Assembly: GCA_035492775.1 (NCBI GenBank)
Contig: DATJIW010000090.1
Span: 1-64,000, forward strand
From: DATJFQ01 sp035492775
Lineage (GTDB): Bacteria; Acidobacteriota; Vicinamibacteria; Vicinamibacterales; 2-12-FULL-66-21
Length of the DNA stretch: 64,000 nucleotides
Direction of reading: 5' to 3'
Part shown: piece after piece, positions 36,125-43,682 of the stretch
Numbering within the stretch: position 1 is the first letter of the stretch
Layout: every line of letters starts with the position of its first letter
Translations under genes and position numbers: made by a program
The notes under the pieces: generated by a model
Database searches by the model: none
What the model saw: the letters and a program-made list of their open reading frames with translations, nothing else
Told to the model about the DNA's origin: nothing

Positions 36125-36674
36125 ACGGTCCTTCCGCCATCGCGCCGCGCTCACGGCGGCGGCGTTCGCGGCCGTCCCATTCGTCGAGATCCTGGTAAAG
36201 ATCCGGACGCCGGTATTCGTCCCGCCACCAATCCGGCTGTGCGTAATGGCGCAGCGTTTCGTACTGAACGGCGCCCGACACATCGGTCGGGTCGTCCGGA
36301 CAGCAGACGATCGACGTCCGCTGCTCGAACGCCCGCATTTCGCCGTCTGAAAAGCGGCGCAGCTTCTTCGGGTCGAAATCGGGGAATTCCTGCGCGGCGT
36401 CGCGCGTGACGTTCACGTTGAGCCGCCGCCGCCCGGTGTCGAGTTGAGCGTGGCCGATCGGCACCGCGAAGTGGCGCGAACGAAACCACCCTCCTGAGTC
36501 CACCACCGCATAGACGACGCGCCCCGAGTCGGTGTCGACGATGAAGCCGTCGAGATCGCCCAGGTTGGAATCGTCCGATCCGTGGACATCAACGGTAGAA
36601 AAGTCGATCGTCGAATCGTCGAGATCCTCCGGGTCGAGGAATCGCAGCCGGGAACTGAACGGTGTCTCTGCCAT
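36114..36674 (-). CDS. PRC-barrel domain protein
   Basis: A 186-residue soluble acidic protein. The N-terminal half (about 35-105: DGFIVDTDSGRVVYAVVDSG, HFAVPIGHAQLDTGRRRL) matches the PRC-barrel fold found in RimM and photosynthetic reaction-centre H subunits. The C-terminus is rich in Arg, Glu, Asp and Trp (YAQPDWWRDEYRRPDLYQDL). Stand-alone PRC-barrel proteins are common stress-related proteins of unknown function in soil bacteria. It overlaps the 3' end of the acyl-CoA dehydrogenase convergently by 11 bp. Confidence 0.8.
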   Translation of the reverse strand: MAETPFSSRLRFLDPEDLDDSTIDFSTVDVHGSDDSNLGDLDGFIVDTDSGRVVYAVVDSGGWFRSRHFAVPIGHAQLDTGRRRLNVNVTRDAAQEFPDFDPKKLRRFSDGEMRAFEQRTSIVCCPDDPTDVSGAVQYETLRHYAQPDWWRDEYRRPDLYQDLDEWDGRERRRRERGAMAEGPSIR

Positions 36675-36707
36675 GGCTCCTCCTGCCGCCTCCTGATGTG
36701 CAAGAAG

Positions 36708-38192
36708 TCATCCAGCGCGCCACGCGACGCGCGCGGCGACCACGGCGACAGCCCACAGGGTCAGGGCCATTGCAACGGCAGCCAGCGGGCGGATCGCTCG
36801 CAGGTAAACGAGGTACAGCCACCAGAAATCGAGGCTGAACGACAGCTGCTGGGCGAAATCCCGATCGTCTGCGGTTGAGGTTGGGGCGACATGCGGAGGC
36901 TGCCGGAGACCTGTCAGATATGCGGTATTGGCCGGAACCGCTCGCATAACGGCTGACGCGCCGAGCGCGAACGGCGACGAGGAGATACGCCAGTCGCGCG
37001 CGGACACGTCCTCGTGGGTATGCGTGCGTGCCCATTCGGTGCTCACTTTTGCGTAGTCCACGAGCACGCCTGGCAACTGCAACACCGCGGCGATGGCGCA
37101 CGCGATCACGACGATCCTTCGACGATGACGTCCCGCGCCCCAGAGCGCGGCCGCGCCGGGCGCGAGGAGCACGAGCGCGGGCACGAGGTAGCGCGGTCCG
37201 TAGCCGCGGCCTCCGGGCCAGTCGGCAAGCGCGCCATAAAAGGCATAAAAGATGACCAGTGGACCGGCGAGCAGCATCCCGGTCGATCGATTGAAGCGCC
37301 CGATCGCGAGTCCCATCACCCACACGATCGCGATCGGGGCGAAGAGCAGCAGCGATCCCGCCGGGGAGATCAGAAACGCCGCGTATCCGGCGCCGTCGAA
37401 CTCCGGCGTATAACCAACCGCAAATGGAGACCCGAACCGCACGAAGTTGTACCACCCCCAGAGGAGACCCCCGGCACACGTGATGCCGACGAGCGCTGCA
37501 ATCTGCTGCGACGGTATTCGCGACCGTGACTCACGAGCGGACATGATGAGGAAGGCCGAAAGTGGCACGAGCGCGAGCGCCATCTCGTGTCGCGTCAACC
37601 ATCCAAACGCGAGCACCGCACCGGCCGCGGCGGCATACCGGGGACGGTCGCGCACCTGACTCTCGACGACCAGCCGTGCGGCGGCAGCCAGAATCGCCGC
37701 CGTCAAGGCCGTAGAGAATCCGAACTTCGAATACGGCCACAGCGGCGATGAGATCGCGGCAGACAGCGCGGAGATCAACGCGCCGTGAGGACTCGCACCG
37801 AGCCGACGCGTCAGGCTCGCGATCAATACGACCGTGATGGCCGCCGCGACGGCGCTCCCCATCGCGACGGCGGCCTTCAGCAGCGTATCCGGCTTGCCGA
37901 TCGGATGAGGAAGAAGACGTGCGACCGTCCGTCCCGCGACGTAAAACGGAATGTTGTACAGCGACTGCCCGATGCCGTACTGCGAATAGAAGCGCCCGTC
38001 CACGCCCCGGTTCGCGTCGAGCCCGAGTACGTTTCCCGGCAGCGCGATCGAGTGGTGTTCGACGATGCTCGACGTCAGCGCGAACGTGGCGACCGCATCG
38101 GTCGACGTGAGGCTGCCCCCGGCTGTCAGGACGTACAGCGCCAGGGCACTGCAGAATACCGGGAAGAGGGGTAGCGGCCGCGCTGACTGCAC
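36708..38192 (-). CDS. Polytopic GT-C-like membrane glycosyltransferase, putative
   Basis: A 494-residue protein with about ten predicted transmembrane helices, starting near residues 10-28 and ending with LAAVAMALTLWAVAVVAARV. A large first extracytoplasmic loop holds an Asp near TSTDAVATF and the segment LDANRGVDGRFYSQYGIGQSLY. A later loop has WPGGRGYGPRYLVPALVLLAP; GPRYL is a recurrent motif in bacterial GT-C-like (mannosyltransferase-type) membrane proteins. It probably uses a polyprenyl-phosphate sugar donor at the outer face of the inner membrane; donor and acceptor are unknown. Confidence 0.75.
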   Translation of the reverse strand: MQSARPLPLFPVFCSALALYVLTAGGSLTSTDAVATFALTSSIVEHHSIALPGNVLGLDANRGVDGRFYSQYGIGQSLYNIPFYVAGRTVARLLPHPIGKPDTLLKAAVAMGSAVAAAITVVLIASLTRRLGASPHGALISALSAAISSPLWPYSKFGFSTALTAAILAAAARLVVESQVRDRPRYAAAAGAVLAFGWLTRHEMALALVPLSAFLIMSARESRSRIPSQQIAALVGITCAGGLLWGWYNFVRFGSPFAVGYTPEFDGAGYAAFLISPAGSLLLFAPIAIVWVMGLAIGRFNRSTGMLLAGPLVIFYAFYGALADWPGGRGYGPRYLVPALVLLAPGAAALWGAGRHRRRIVVIACAIAAVLQLPGVLVDYAKVSTEWARTHTHEDVSARDWRISSSPFALGASAVMRAVPANTAYLTGLRQPPHVAPTSTADDRDFAQQLSFSLDFWWLYLVYLRAIRPLAAVAMALTLWAVAVVAARVAWRAG

Positions 38193-38204
38193 GCCAGACG
38201 CGTC

Positions 38205-39365
38205 CTATCGGCTCAGCCCGATGTGTTCCGCGATCACCATCCGCTGCACTTCGGACGTGCCCTGATAGATTTCAGCGGCGCGTGCGTCCCTGAAGAGGCG
38301 TTCGACGACCGAGCCGCGCTGATAGCCGTGGGAGGCATGGATCTGCATCGCGCGATCCGCGGCACGGTGCGCGGCTTCCGAGGCGCTGAGTTTCGCCATG
38401 GCGGCTTCGAGCGTCGGGCGTTCGCGCCGGCTGCGCGCGTCGGCTGCCTTGAGCGTGAGCATGCGCGCGGCGTCCAGTTCCGTCGCACTGTCGGCGAGCA
38501 TCCACTGAATCGCCTGGAAGTTCGCGATGGGCTGCCCGAAGGCTTCGTGCTGCTTCGCGTGCGCGAGCGCCGCGTCCAGCGCCGCCTGTCCGACGCCGAG
38601 TGCCTGGGCCGCGATCGCGATCCGTCCACCGTCGAGGGCCCACATCGCGACATGGAAGCCGTCGCACGGCCCGCCGAGCAGGGAGTCCGCCGTCACCGAC
38701 ACGTTCGCGAGCTCGAGGTCGACGCAGCCCAGTCCTCGGACGCCGAGCGAATCGCCCGAACGCGCGCGAGTGATGCCGGGCGTGTCCATCGGCACGAGGA
38801 ACGCGCCGATGCTGCGGCCCGCGTGCGAAGATGGGCGGCTCGCCGGCTGCGTCGCGGCGAAGACGATCACGACGTCGGCCGCTTCGCCGTTGGCGACCCA
38901 GATTTTCCGGCCGTTGAGCGTATAGCCGCGCTCGTCCAGCCGCGCGATCGTCTGCTGGTTGGCGGCGTCCGACCCGGCGTGCTCTTCTGAAAGCGCGAAG
39001 GCGCCAATCGACGCGCCCGTCGCGAGACGGCGAAGCCACGTCTGTTTCTGGGCGTCGCTGCCGAATTTTTCGATCGGCTCCGCGACGAGCGATGTGTTCA
39101 CCGATGCGATCACCGCCATGACGGCGCTCGCGCGCGCGAGCGCTTCGAGGGCGAGCGCGTAGCTCACGTAGTCGCGTCCGCCGCCGCCCCACTCACGGGC
39201 GATCGTGACGCCCAACAGTCCGCGAGCTGCCAGCTCCTGCACGAGCGCGTGGGGAAAGGTGCCCGCCTCGTCGATACCCTTTGCGGCGGCCGCGACCTGC
39301 CCCGCCGCGAACCGCGCGATGTCTTCCTGGTACGCCGCCTGATCGTCCGTCAGCTCGAGCCGCAT
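38205..39365 (-). CDS. Acyl-CoA dehydrogenase, second copy
   Basis: A 386-residue flavoprotein clearly paralogous to 34961-36124: GAFALSEEHAGSDAANQ, YTLNGRKIWVANGEAADVVI, GVRGLGCVDLELANVSV, QALGVGQAALDAAL and C-terminal AAEIYQGTSEVQRMVIAEH. The position of the catalytic Glu (YEGTS in the first copy) reads Gln here (YQGTSEVQ). Either the base is elsewhere (isovaleryl- and long-chain-type enzymes carry it in the preceding domain) or activity differs. It is probably specific for a different branched acyl-CoA. The start is ATG 39365. Confidence 0.93.
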   Translation of the reverse strand: MRLELTDDQAAYQEDIARFAAGQVAAAAKGIDEAGTFPHALVQELAARGLLGVTIAREWGGGGRDYVSYALALEALARASAVMAVIASVNTSLVAEPIEKFGSDAQKQTWLRRLATGASIGAFALSEEHAGSDAANQQTIARLDERGYTLNGRKIWVANGEAADVVIVFAATQPASRPSSHAGRSIGAFLVPMDTPGITRARSGDSLGVRGLGCVDLELANVSVTADSLLGGPCDGFHVAMWALDGGRIAIAAQALGVGQAALDAALAHAKQHEAFGQPIANFQAIQWMLADSATELDAARMLTLKAADARSRRERPTLEAAMAKLSASEAAHRAADRAMQIHASHGYQRGSVVERLFRDARAAEIYQGTSEVQRMVIAEHIGLSR

Positions 39366-39447
39366 GTCGCGTCCAGCGTACCTCAGGTCCGGCCGGTCTC
39401 GATTGCCCCTGCCGGCGCCGTGGAACCGGACGGCCGCCGAACGCGTA

Positions 39448-39476
39448 TTGGCAATAATTACTAGTTTGTATATATT
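39448..39476 (+). promoter_or_regulatory. PadR-ADOP promoter, probably leaderless
   Basis: TTGGCA (39448-39453), a 17-bp spacer and TATATT (39471-39476) form a good sigma-70 promoter in an AT-rich island unlike its surroundings. Only 8 nt separate the -10 from the ATG at 39485, so the message is probably leaderless. The ACTAGT palindrome in the spacer is a plausible site for the PadR repressor, which would then autoregulate; that is inference. Confidence 0.7.
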
Positions 39477-39484
39477 CTGAGACC

Positions 39485-39820
39485 ATGGCCAAGGGCGACT
39501 TCGTCGGCGACTTCGAACTGCTCGTGCTCCTCGCGATTGCGCATGCAGGCGACGAAGCGTACGGGCTGGCGATCCAGCAGCAAATCGAACAGCGCACCGG
39601 CCGAATCGTCGCGATCGGCGCGGTCCACGCGACGCTCGGGCGCCTCGCCGACAAAGGGCTCGTCCGGTACCGCGTTTCGGAGCCGCAGCCCATCCCCGGC
39701 GGCAAGCGGCGCAAATTCTATCGGCTGTGTCCCGCCGGCGTGCGCGCGATCCGGCACTCGACCGGCATGCTCGCCCGCATGCTGAATGGACTCTCCCCGG
39801 ATTTGACGGAGCCGCAATGA
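39485..39820 (+). CDS. PadR-family transcriptional regulator
   Basis: A 111-residue winged-helix protein. It has the N-terminal PadR domain (FELLVLLAIAHAGDEAYGLAI, AIGAVHATLGRLADKGLVRY) and the beta-wing with GGKRRKFYRLCPAGVRAI. The second PadR domain is reduced to a single C-terminal helix, as in the small PadR-s subfamily. In Acidobacteria such regulators commonly precede ADOP permease genes and are presumed to repress them. Its stop overlaps the ATG of the permease (ATGA). Confidence 0.93.
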   Translation: MAKGDFVGDFELLVLLAIAHAGDEAYGLAIQQQIEQRTGRIVAIGAVHATLGRLADKGLVRYRVSEPQPIPGGKRRKFYRLCPAGVRAIRHSTGMLARMLNGLSPDLTEPQ

Positions 39821-42462
39821 GCCCCGCGCCCGTGCTCCCGCGAATCGCGGCGGCGCTGCTGTGGCTCGCCTCACCGCCCGACGACCGGCCGTCGGTGCTC
39901 GCAGACTTCGAAGACGCGTACGCCGAACAGCGTCACGCGGGACGAGGGGCGGCACTCTGCTGGTGTGCGATTCAAGTCGCGCTGTCGATCCCGCCGTTGC
40001 TCGTCCGGCGCCTCCGCGTTACGCGGACGCCGCGCACGCAAGGAGCCAGTATGGCCGCCACGTTTCTGACCGATGTCCGGTATGCTGCGCGTCTCGCGCG
40101 TCGCGCGCCGCTCGTTGCGCTCTCCACCATTGCCGCGATCGCCGGAGGCATAGCCGCCGCAACTGCGGTCGTCAGCGTAATGGAGAGCGTGTTTCTCCGG
40201 CCGCTGCCGTTCGCGCGGCCGGACGAACTCGTTCAGCTCAGCACCATCATCGAGCGGTTCGGAAGCGCGGCGGAACTGAACTACCTCGACGCAGACGACA
40301 TCCGAAGCCAGGCCGCGACGCTCGACGGTGTGGCGCAGTACGACGCCGGCGCGGGAACCCTGCGGGTGCACGCCGGCGAGCCGGCGCAATCGGTCACGGT
40401 GCTCTCCGTCGATCGGCACCTCGCCAGCGTCCTCCGCGTAGCACCCGCACTCGGCCGCAGCTTCGAATCCGCCGAGTTCGTGGATGGCGGACCCGATGTC
40501 GTGATGCTGACGAACCGCTTCTGGCGCGAGCGCTTCGGCGGCGATCCCGCCATCGTCGGAGCGTCGCTCGAAATGGGCTCCGGCCCCGCGATGATCGTCG
40601 GCGTCCTTCCGCCGGCGGCGGACTGGTTTCCATCAGGCGGCAGCGATCTCTGGACTCCCCTGACGTTCCCCGCGACTTCCTTTCTCAACCAGCGCGGCTC
40701 GATCGCGCTGAGCGCGATCGGACGGCTGCATCAGGGGGCGACCCTGGACTCGGCGCAGGCGGAGCTGGGCACGATCGCGCGGCGTCTCGCCACCGCGTAC
40801 CCGGAGACGAACGCCGCGCGGCGCTTCGGCGTGTCCAACCTGCAGCGCGCGATGGTGGGTCCGGTTCGTCCCATGATGCTGCTCCTCGCGGGCGCGATTG
40901 CGGCGCTGCTGGCGATCGCGTGCGCCAACATTGCGAGCCTGCTCCTCGCGCACGCCCACGAGCGCGCCGGGGAGTTCGCGCTGCGCGCGGCGATCGGCGC
41001 GAGCCACGGGCGTCTGGCGCGCCAGCTCTGGACGGAAACACTGCTGCTCTTCAGCGCCGCCGGCGGACTGGGCGCGATCCTGGCAGGTCCGCTTGCGCGA
41101 ATCCTCGTCGCGCGCTATCCGGGAACGCTGCCGCTCTCGAGCGACGTAAGCCTTGACGTGCGAGTGATGACGGCCTCGCTGCTGCTGACGCTCGCGGCGG
41201 CCTTTACTGCCGGACTGCCGACGATTCGTCGCAGCCGCCAATGGCGGATTGGCGCAGCGCTGGCCCGTACGGCGCGGGGGTCGTCAGGACGATCGACGCG
41301 CCGCGGGACTGGCCTGTTCGTGTCTGCGCAGGTCGCACTCTCGATCGTCCTGCTCTTCGGGGGGTTCGTGCTCCTGCGCACGTTCACCAGCATGGCATCC
41401 GTGGCGCCTGGATTCGATCCGGACGGAGTCGTCACCATCCGCGCGACAATTCCCGCGCGGCAGCGCGAGGATGCGCAGCGGATGGTTGCCGTCCAGGACC
41501 AGCTCCGTGACGCGGCGGCCTCTTTGCCCGGCGTCGCGGGCGCGGCGCACGCGATGTTCATCCCCTTCGCGCCAGGCTCCTGGGGAGACGGCTACCGCCG
41601 CGCCGGCTCGTCGGACGCGATCGGCCCGAACGGTCCCTTCGCCCACTTCTTCATGGTCAGCCCCGAATACTTCCGGGTCATGCATGTTCCGATCGTTCGC
41701 GGCCGTCCGCTCACAGCTGCGGACGACGAGGGTGGCCGGCGCGTAGTGGTCGTGAACCAGAGCTTCGCTCTGCGCACGTTTCCCGACCGAGACGCGATCG
41801 GCGGCCGGATCGACTGGAACGACGACGTGTGGGAGATCGTCGGGATCGCGGGCAACGCGCGGCACGAGAGCCTCTGGGACGATTTCGATCCTGATGTGTA
41901 CGTGCCGCGGCACCAGGTACCGCGCGGCAACACGTGGCTGCTGATTGCCAGCGCGAGGCCGGCATCGGCGCTCGTGGCCGAACTGCAGCAGCGGGCGCGC
42001 GCGATCGACCCGGCGATACTGCTGTCGGACGCGGAACCGATGCGGCAGCGGCTCGCGGACAGCGCCGCACCCGAGCGCTTCCGTGCGGCGATCACCTCGA
42101 CGCTGGCGCTGATCGCGCTGGGTCTTGCACTGGTCGGGCTGAACGGTGTCGTTGCCTACAGTGTCGTGACGCGGACGAAAGAGATCGGCATCCGGCTGGC
42201 GCTCGGCGAGCGGCCCGCCGCCGTGCGCCGCGGGGTTGTGGGTGACGCGCTACGCGCGCTGGCCGGGGGACTCATCCCCGGCACGATCGCATCATGGATC
42301 GTCGGCCGATGGCTCGTGTCCGCGTCGCTTGTGCGGACGGACCTGCGGCTCGCGCTGGCGGCGGTAGCGTGCGCGTTCGTAGTTGCGGGAGCGGCGGTAG
42401 CCGCCGGTCCCGCGTGGCGCGCAAGCCGGGTCGATCCGGTGGACGCCTTGCGCCACGATTAG
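39817..42462 (+). CDS. ADOP-family FtsX/MacB-like permease (PadR-linked)
   Basis: A protein of 881 residues. An N-terminal cytoplasmic/anchor segment (LLWLASPPDDRPSVLADFED, then VALSIPPLLVRRL) marks the PadR-linked ADOP form. Then comes a MacB-like core: TM1 (VALSTIAAIAGGIAAATAVV), periplasmic MacB_PCD domain, three-TM FtsX unit (MLLLAGAIAALLAIACANIAS), second periplasmic domain and a final FtsX unit ending AGPAWRASRVDPVDALRHD. It is a duplicated-permease ABC-type protein without its own ATPase; no ATPase gene is adjacent. The start ATG 39817 overlaps padR. The related permease at 50623-53037 lacks the N-terminal extension and PadR partner. Confidence 0.92.
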   Translation: MSPAPVLPRIAAALLWLASPPDDRPSVLADFEDAYAEQRHAGRGAALCWCAIQVALSIPPLLVRRLRVTRTPRTQGASMAATFLTDVRYAARLARRAPLVALSTIAAIAGGIAAATAVVSVMESVFLRPLPFARPDELVQLSTIIERFGSAAELNYLDADDIRSQAATLDGVAQYDAGAGTLRVHAGEPAQSVTVLSVDRHLASVLRVAPALGRSFESAEFVDGGPDVVMLTNRFWRERFGGDPAIVGASLEMGSGPAMIVGVLPPAADWFPSGGSDLWTPLTFPATSFLNQRGSIALSAIGRLHQGATLDSAQAELGTIARRLATAYPETNAARRFGVSNLQRAMVGPVRPMMLLLAGAIAALLAIACANIASLLLAHAHERAGEFALRAAIGASHGRLARQLWTETLLLFSAAGGLGAILAGPLARILVARYPGTLPLSSDVSLDVRVMTASLLLTLAAAFTAGLPTIRRSRQWRIGAALARTARGSSGRSTRRGTGLFVSAQVALSIVLLFGGFVLLRTFTSMASVAPGFDPDGVVTIRATIPARQREDAQRMVAVQDQLRDAAASLPGVAGAAHAMFIPFAPGSWGDGYRRAGSSDAIGPNGPFAHFFMVSPEYFRVMHVPIVRGRPLTAADDEGGRRVVVVNQSFALRTFPDRDAIGGRIDWNDDVWEIVGIAGNARHESLWDDFDPDVYVPRHQVPRGNTWLLIASARPASALVAELQQRARAIDPAILLSDAEPMRQRLADSAAPERFRAAITSTLALIALGLALVGLNGVVAYSVVTRTKEIGIRLALGERPAAVRRGVVGDALRALAGGLIPGTIASWIVGRWLVSASLVRTDLRLALAAVACAFVVAGAAVAAGPAWRASRVDPVDALRHD

Positions 42463-42503
42463 CGCCGCCGCTTTCGACGAAAGTGATCCCGGTGGCGCGG
42501 CAA

Positions 42504-42995
42504 TCAGCTGCGCGCCAGCCGTTCAAAAATCGGTCGCAGACGATCGGCCGTCGCGGGCAGTTCCTCGGCGAGGACGCGCGTGCGGCCGACGACCGTCATG
42601 AAGTTGGTGTCGCCGTTCCAGCGCGGCACGACGTGCATGTGCACGTGATCGAGGATCCCCGCACCAGCGGGCTTTCCCACATTGATCCCCATATTCAACC
42701 CGTGCGGATGATAGGCCTCGGCGAGCGCGATCTCGCTTCGGCGCGCGAGCTCGATCATCTCCGACAGCTCCTGCGGCGTGGCTGCCGCCAGCGAGGCGAT
42801 GTGCCGGCTGGGGATCACCATGAGGTGACCGTTGTTGTACGGGAACAGATTCAGGATGATGAAGCAGGTGTCGCCGCGAAAGACGATGAGGGGTGCGGCG
42901 TCCGGATCGGTCAACGCCTGACAGAAGACGCAGCTCGCGTCAGCACGTTCGCCCGTGATGTACGCGAGCCGCCACGGACTCCAGAGATGATCCAT
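42504..42995 (-). CDS. HIT-family nucleotide hydrolase/transferase
   Basis: A 163-residue histidine-triad protein. The motif HVHMHVVPRW places His117, His119 and His121 in the HxHxH arrangement that binds the alpha-phosphate. CVFC near residue 22 is half of a probable zinc site. LNLFPYNNGHLMVIPSRHI and GLNMGINVGKPAGAGI are standard. The WSPWR start resembles diadenosine tetraphosphate (Ap4A) phosphorylase-like HIT proteins. It acts on dinucleotides or adenylylated substrates in the cytosol. The start is ATG 42995. Confidence 0.92.
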   Translation of the reverse strand: MDHLWSPWRLAYITGERADASCVFCQALTDPDAAPLIVFRGDTCFIILNLFPYNNGHLMVIPSRHIASLAAATPQELSEMIELARRSEIALAEAYHPHGLNMGINVGKPAGAGILDHVHMHVVPRWNGDTNFMTVVGRTRVLAEELPATADRLRPIFERLARS

Positions 42996-43039
42996 TCACT
43001 GTGCTGAATGCCGAATGCCGGAGGCATTCAGCATGTCGA

Positions 43040-43399
43040 TCAGACGCCGGCGATGTCCGACCCGCTCAGCGCCGCGGGCGGGGTTTGAGGCGCCTGCGGC
43101 GTCTCTTCCTCCCGGTTGATCAGCTCCTTCAGCTCCTTGCCGGGTTTGAAGTACGGCACCTTCTTCGGCGGGACGTCCACCTTGTCCCCCGTTTTCGGAT
43201 TGCGCCCCTTTCGCGGCTCCCGCCGGCGCAGGCGGAAGCTCCCGAATCCACGCAGCTCGATCTTCTCGCCGCGATGAAGCGCATCGATGATGCTCTTGAA
43301 AACCGTATCGACGATGACCTCGGAGTGCTTCTTGGTCAGATCGGAAACGCGCGAGACTTCCTCGACGAGTTCCGCCTTCGTCATGCTGCCGGTGTTCAT
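43040..43399 (-). CDS. HU/IHF-family DNA-binding protein
   Basis: A protein of 119 residues. The N-terminal helices (MTKAELVEEVSRVSDLTKKH) and beta-arm region (GFGSFRLRRREPRKGRNPK, GDKVDVPPKKVPYFKPGKEL) are typical of the HU/IHF fold. A non-conserved acidic/Ala tail (REEETPQAPQTPPAALSG) adds about 25 residues beyond the usual 90. ATG 43399 is preferred because GGGAG lies 5 nt upstream; ATG 43384 is the alternative. It is a nucleoid-associated homo- or heterodimer that bends DNA. It is encoded between HIT and the array preceding rpsA. Confidence 0.93.
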   Translation of the reverse strand: MNTGSMTKAELVEEVSRVSDLTKKHSEVIVDTVFKSIIDALHRGEKIELRGFGSFRLRRREPRKGRNPKTGDKVDVPPKKVPYFKPGKELKELINREEETPQAPQTPPAALSGSDIAGV

Positions 43400-43427
43400 A
43401 GTCGCTCCCGTTGGAGGCTCGGGTGGT

Positions 43428-43668
43428 CGTTGCTTGGTGCGCCGTGCTCCGTGCTCCGTGCTCTGTGCTAGTGCGCCGTGCTCGGTGCCAGTGCTCCGGT
43501 GCCAGTGCTCCGTGCTCGTGCACCGGGACTCAGCACTCCGGACGGAGCACCGAGCACCAAGCACCGAGCACCCGGATCGGGCACCCCGGACGGAGCACCG
43601 AGCACCAAGCACCCGGATTGGCACCCCGGACGGAGCACCGAGCACCGCGCACCGAGCACCGCATCAGC
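43428..43668. repeat. Heptamer array GAGCACC with inverted arm and higher-order repeat
   Basis: 43430-43520 carries GTGCTCC/GTGCTCG units and 43530-43668 carries GGAGCACC, GAGCACC and AAGCACC units, so the two halves are inverted complements. A higher-order unit beginning CCGGACGGAGCACCGAGC recurs at 43538, 43586 and 43626. The block separates rpsA from the HU gene, both on the minus strand, and could act as a terminator or attenuator between them. Confidence 0.88.
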
Positions 43669-43682
43669 AGTGGCGCGAAGCG

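Noticed and set aside
32726..36283. 1185-residue open frame extending the VWFA gene
   Set aside because: Upstream of 34834 it is antisense to the acyl-CoA dehydrogenase; the real protein starts at a signal peptide.
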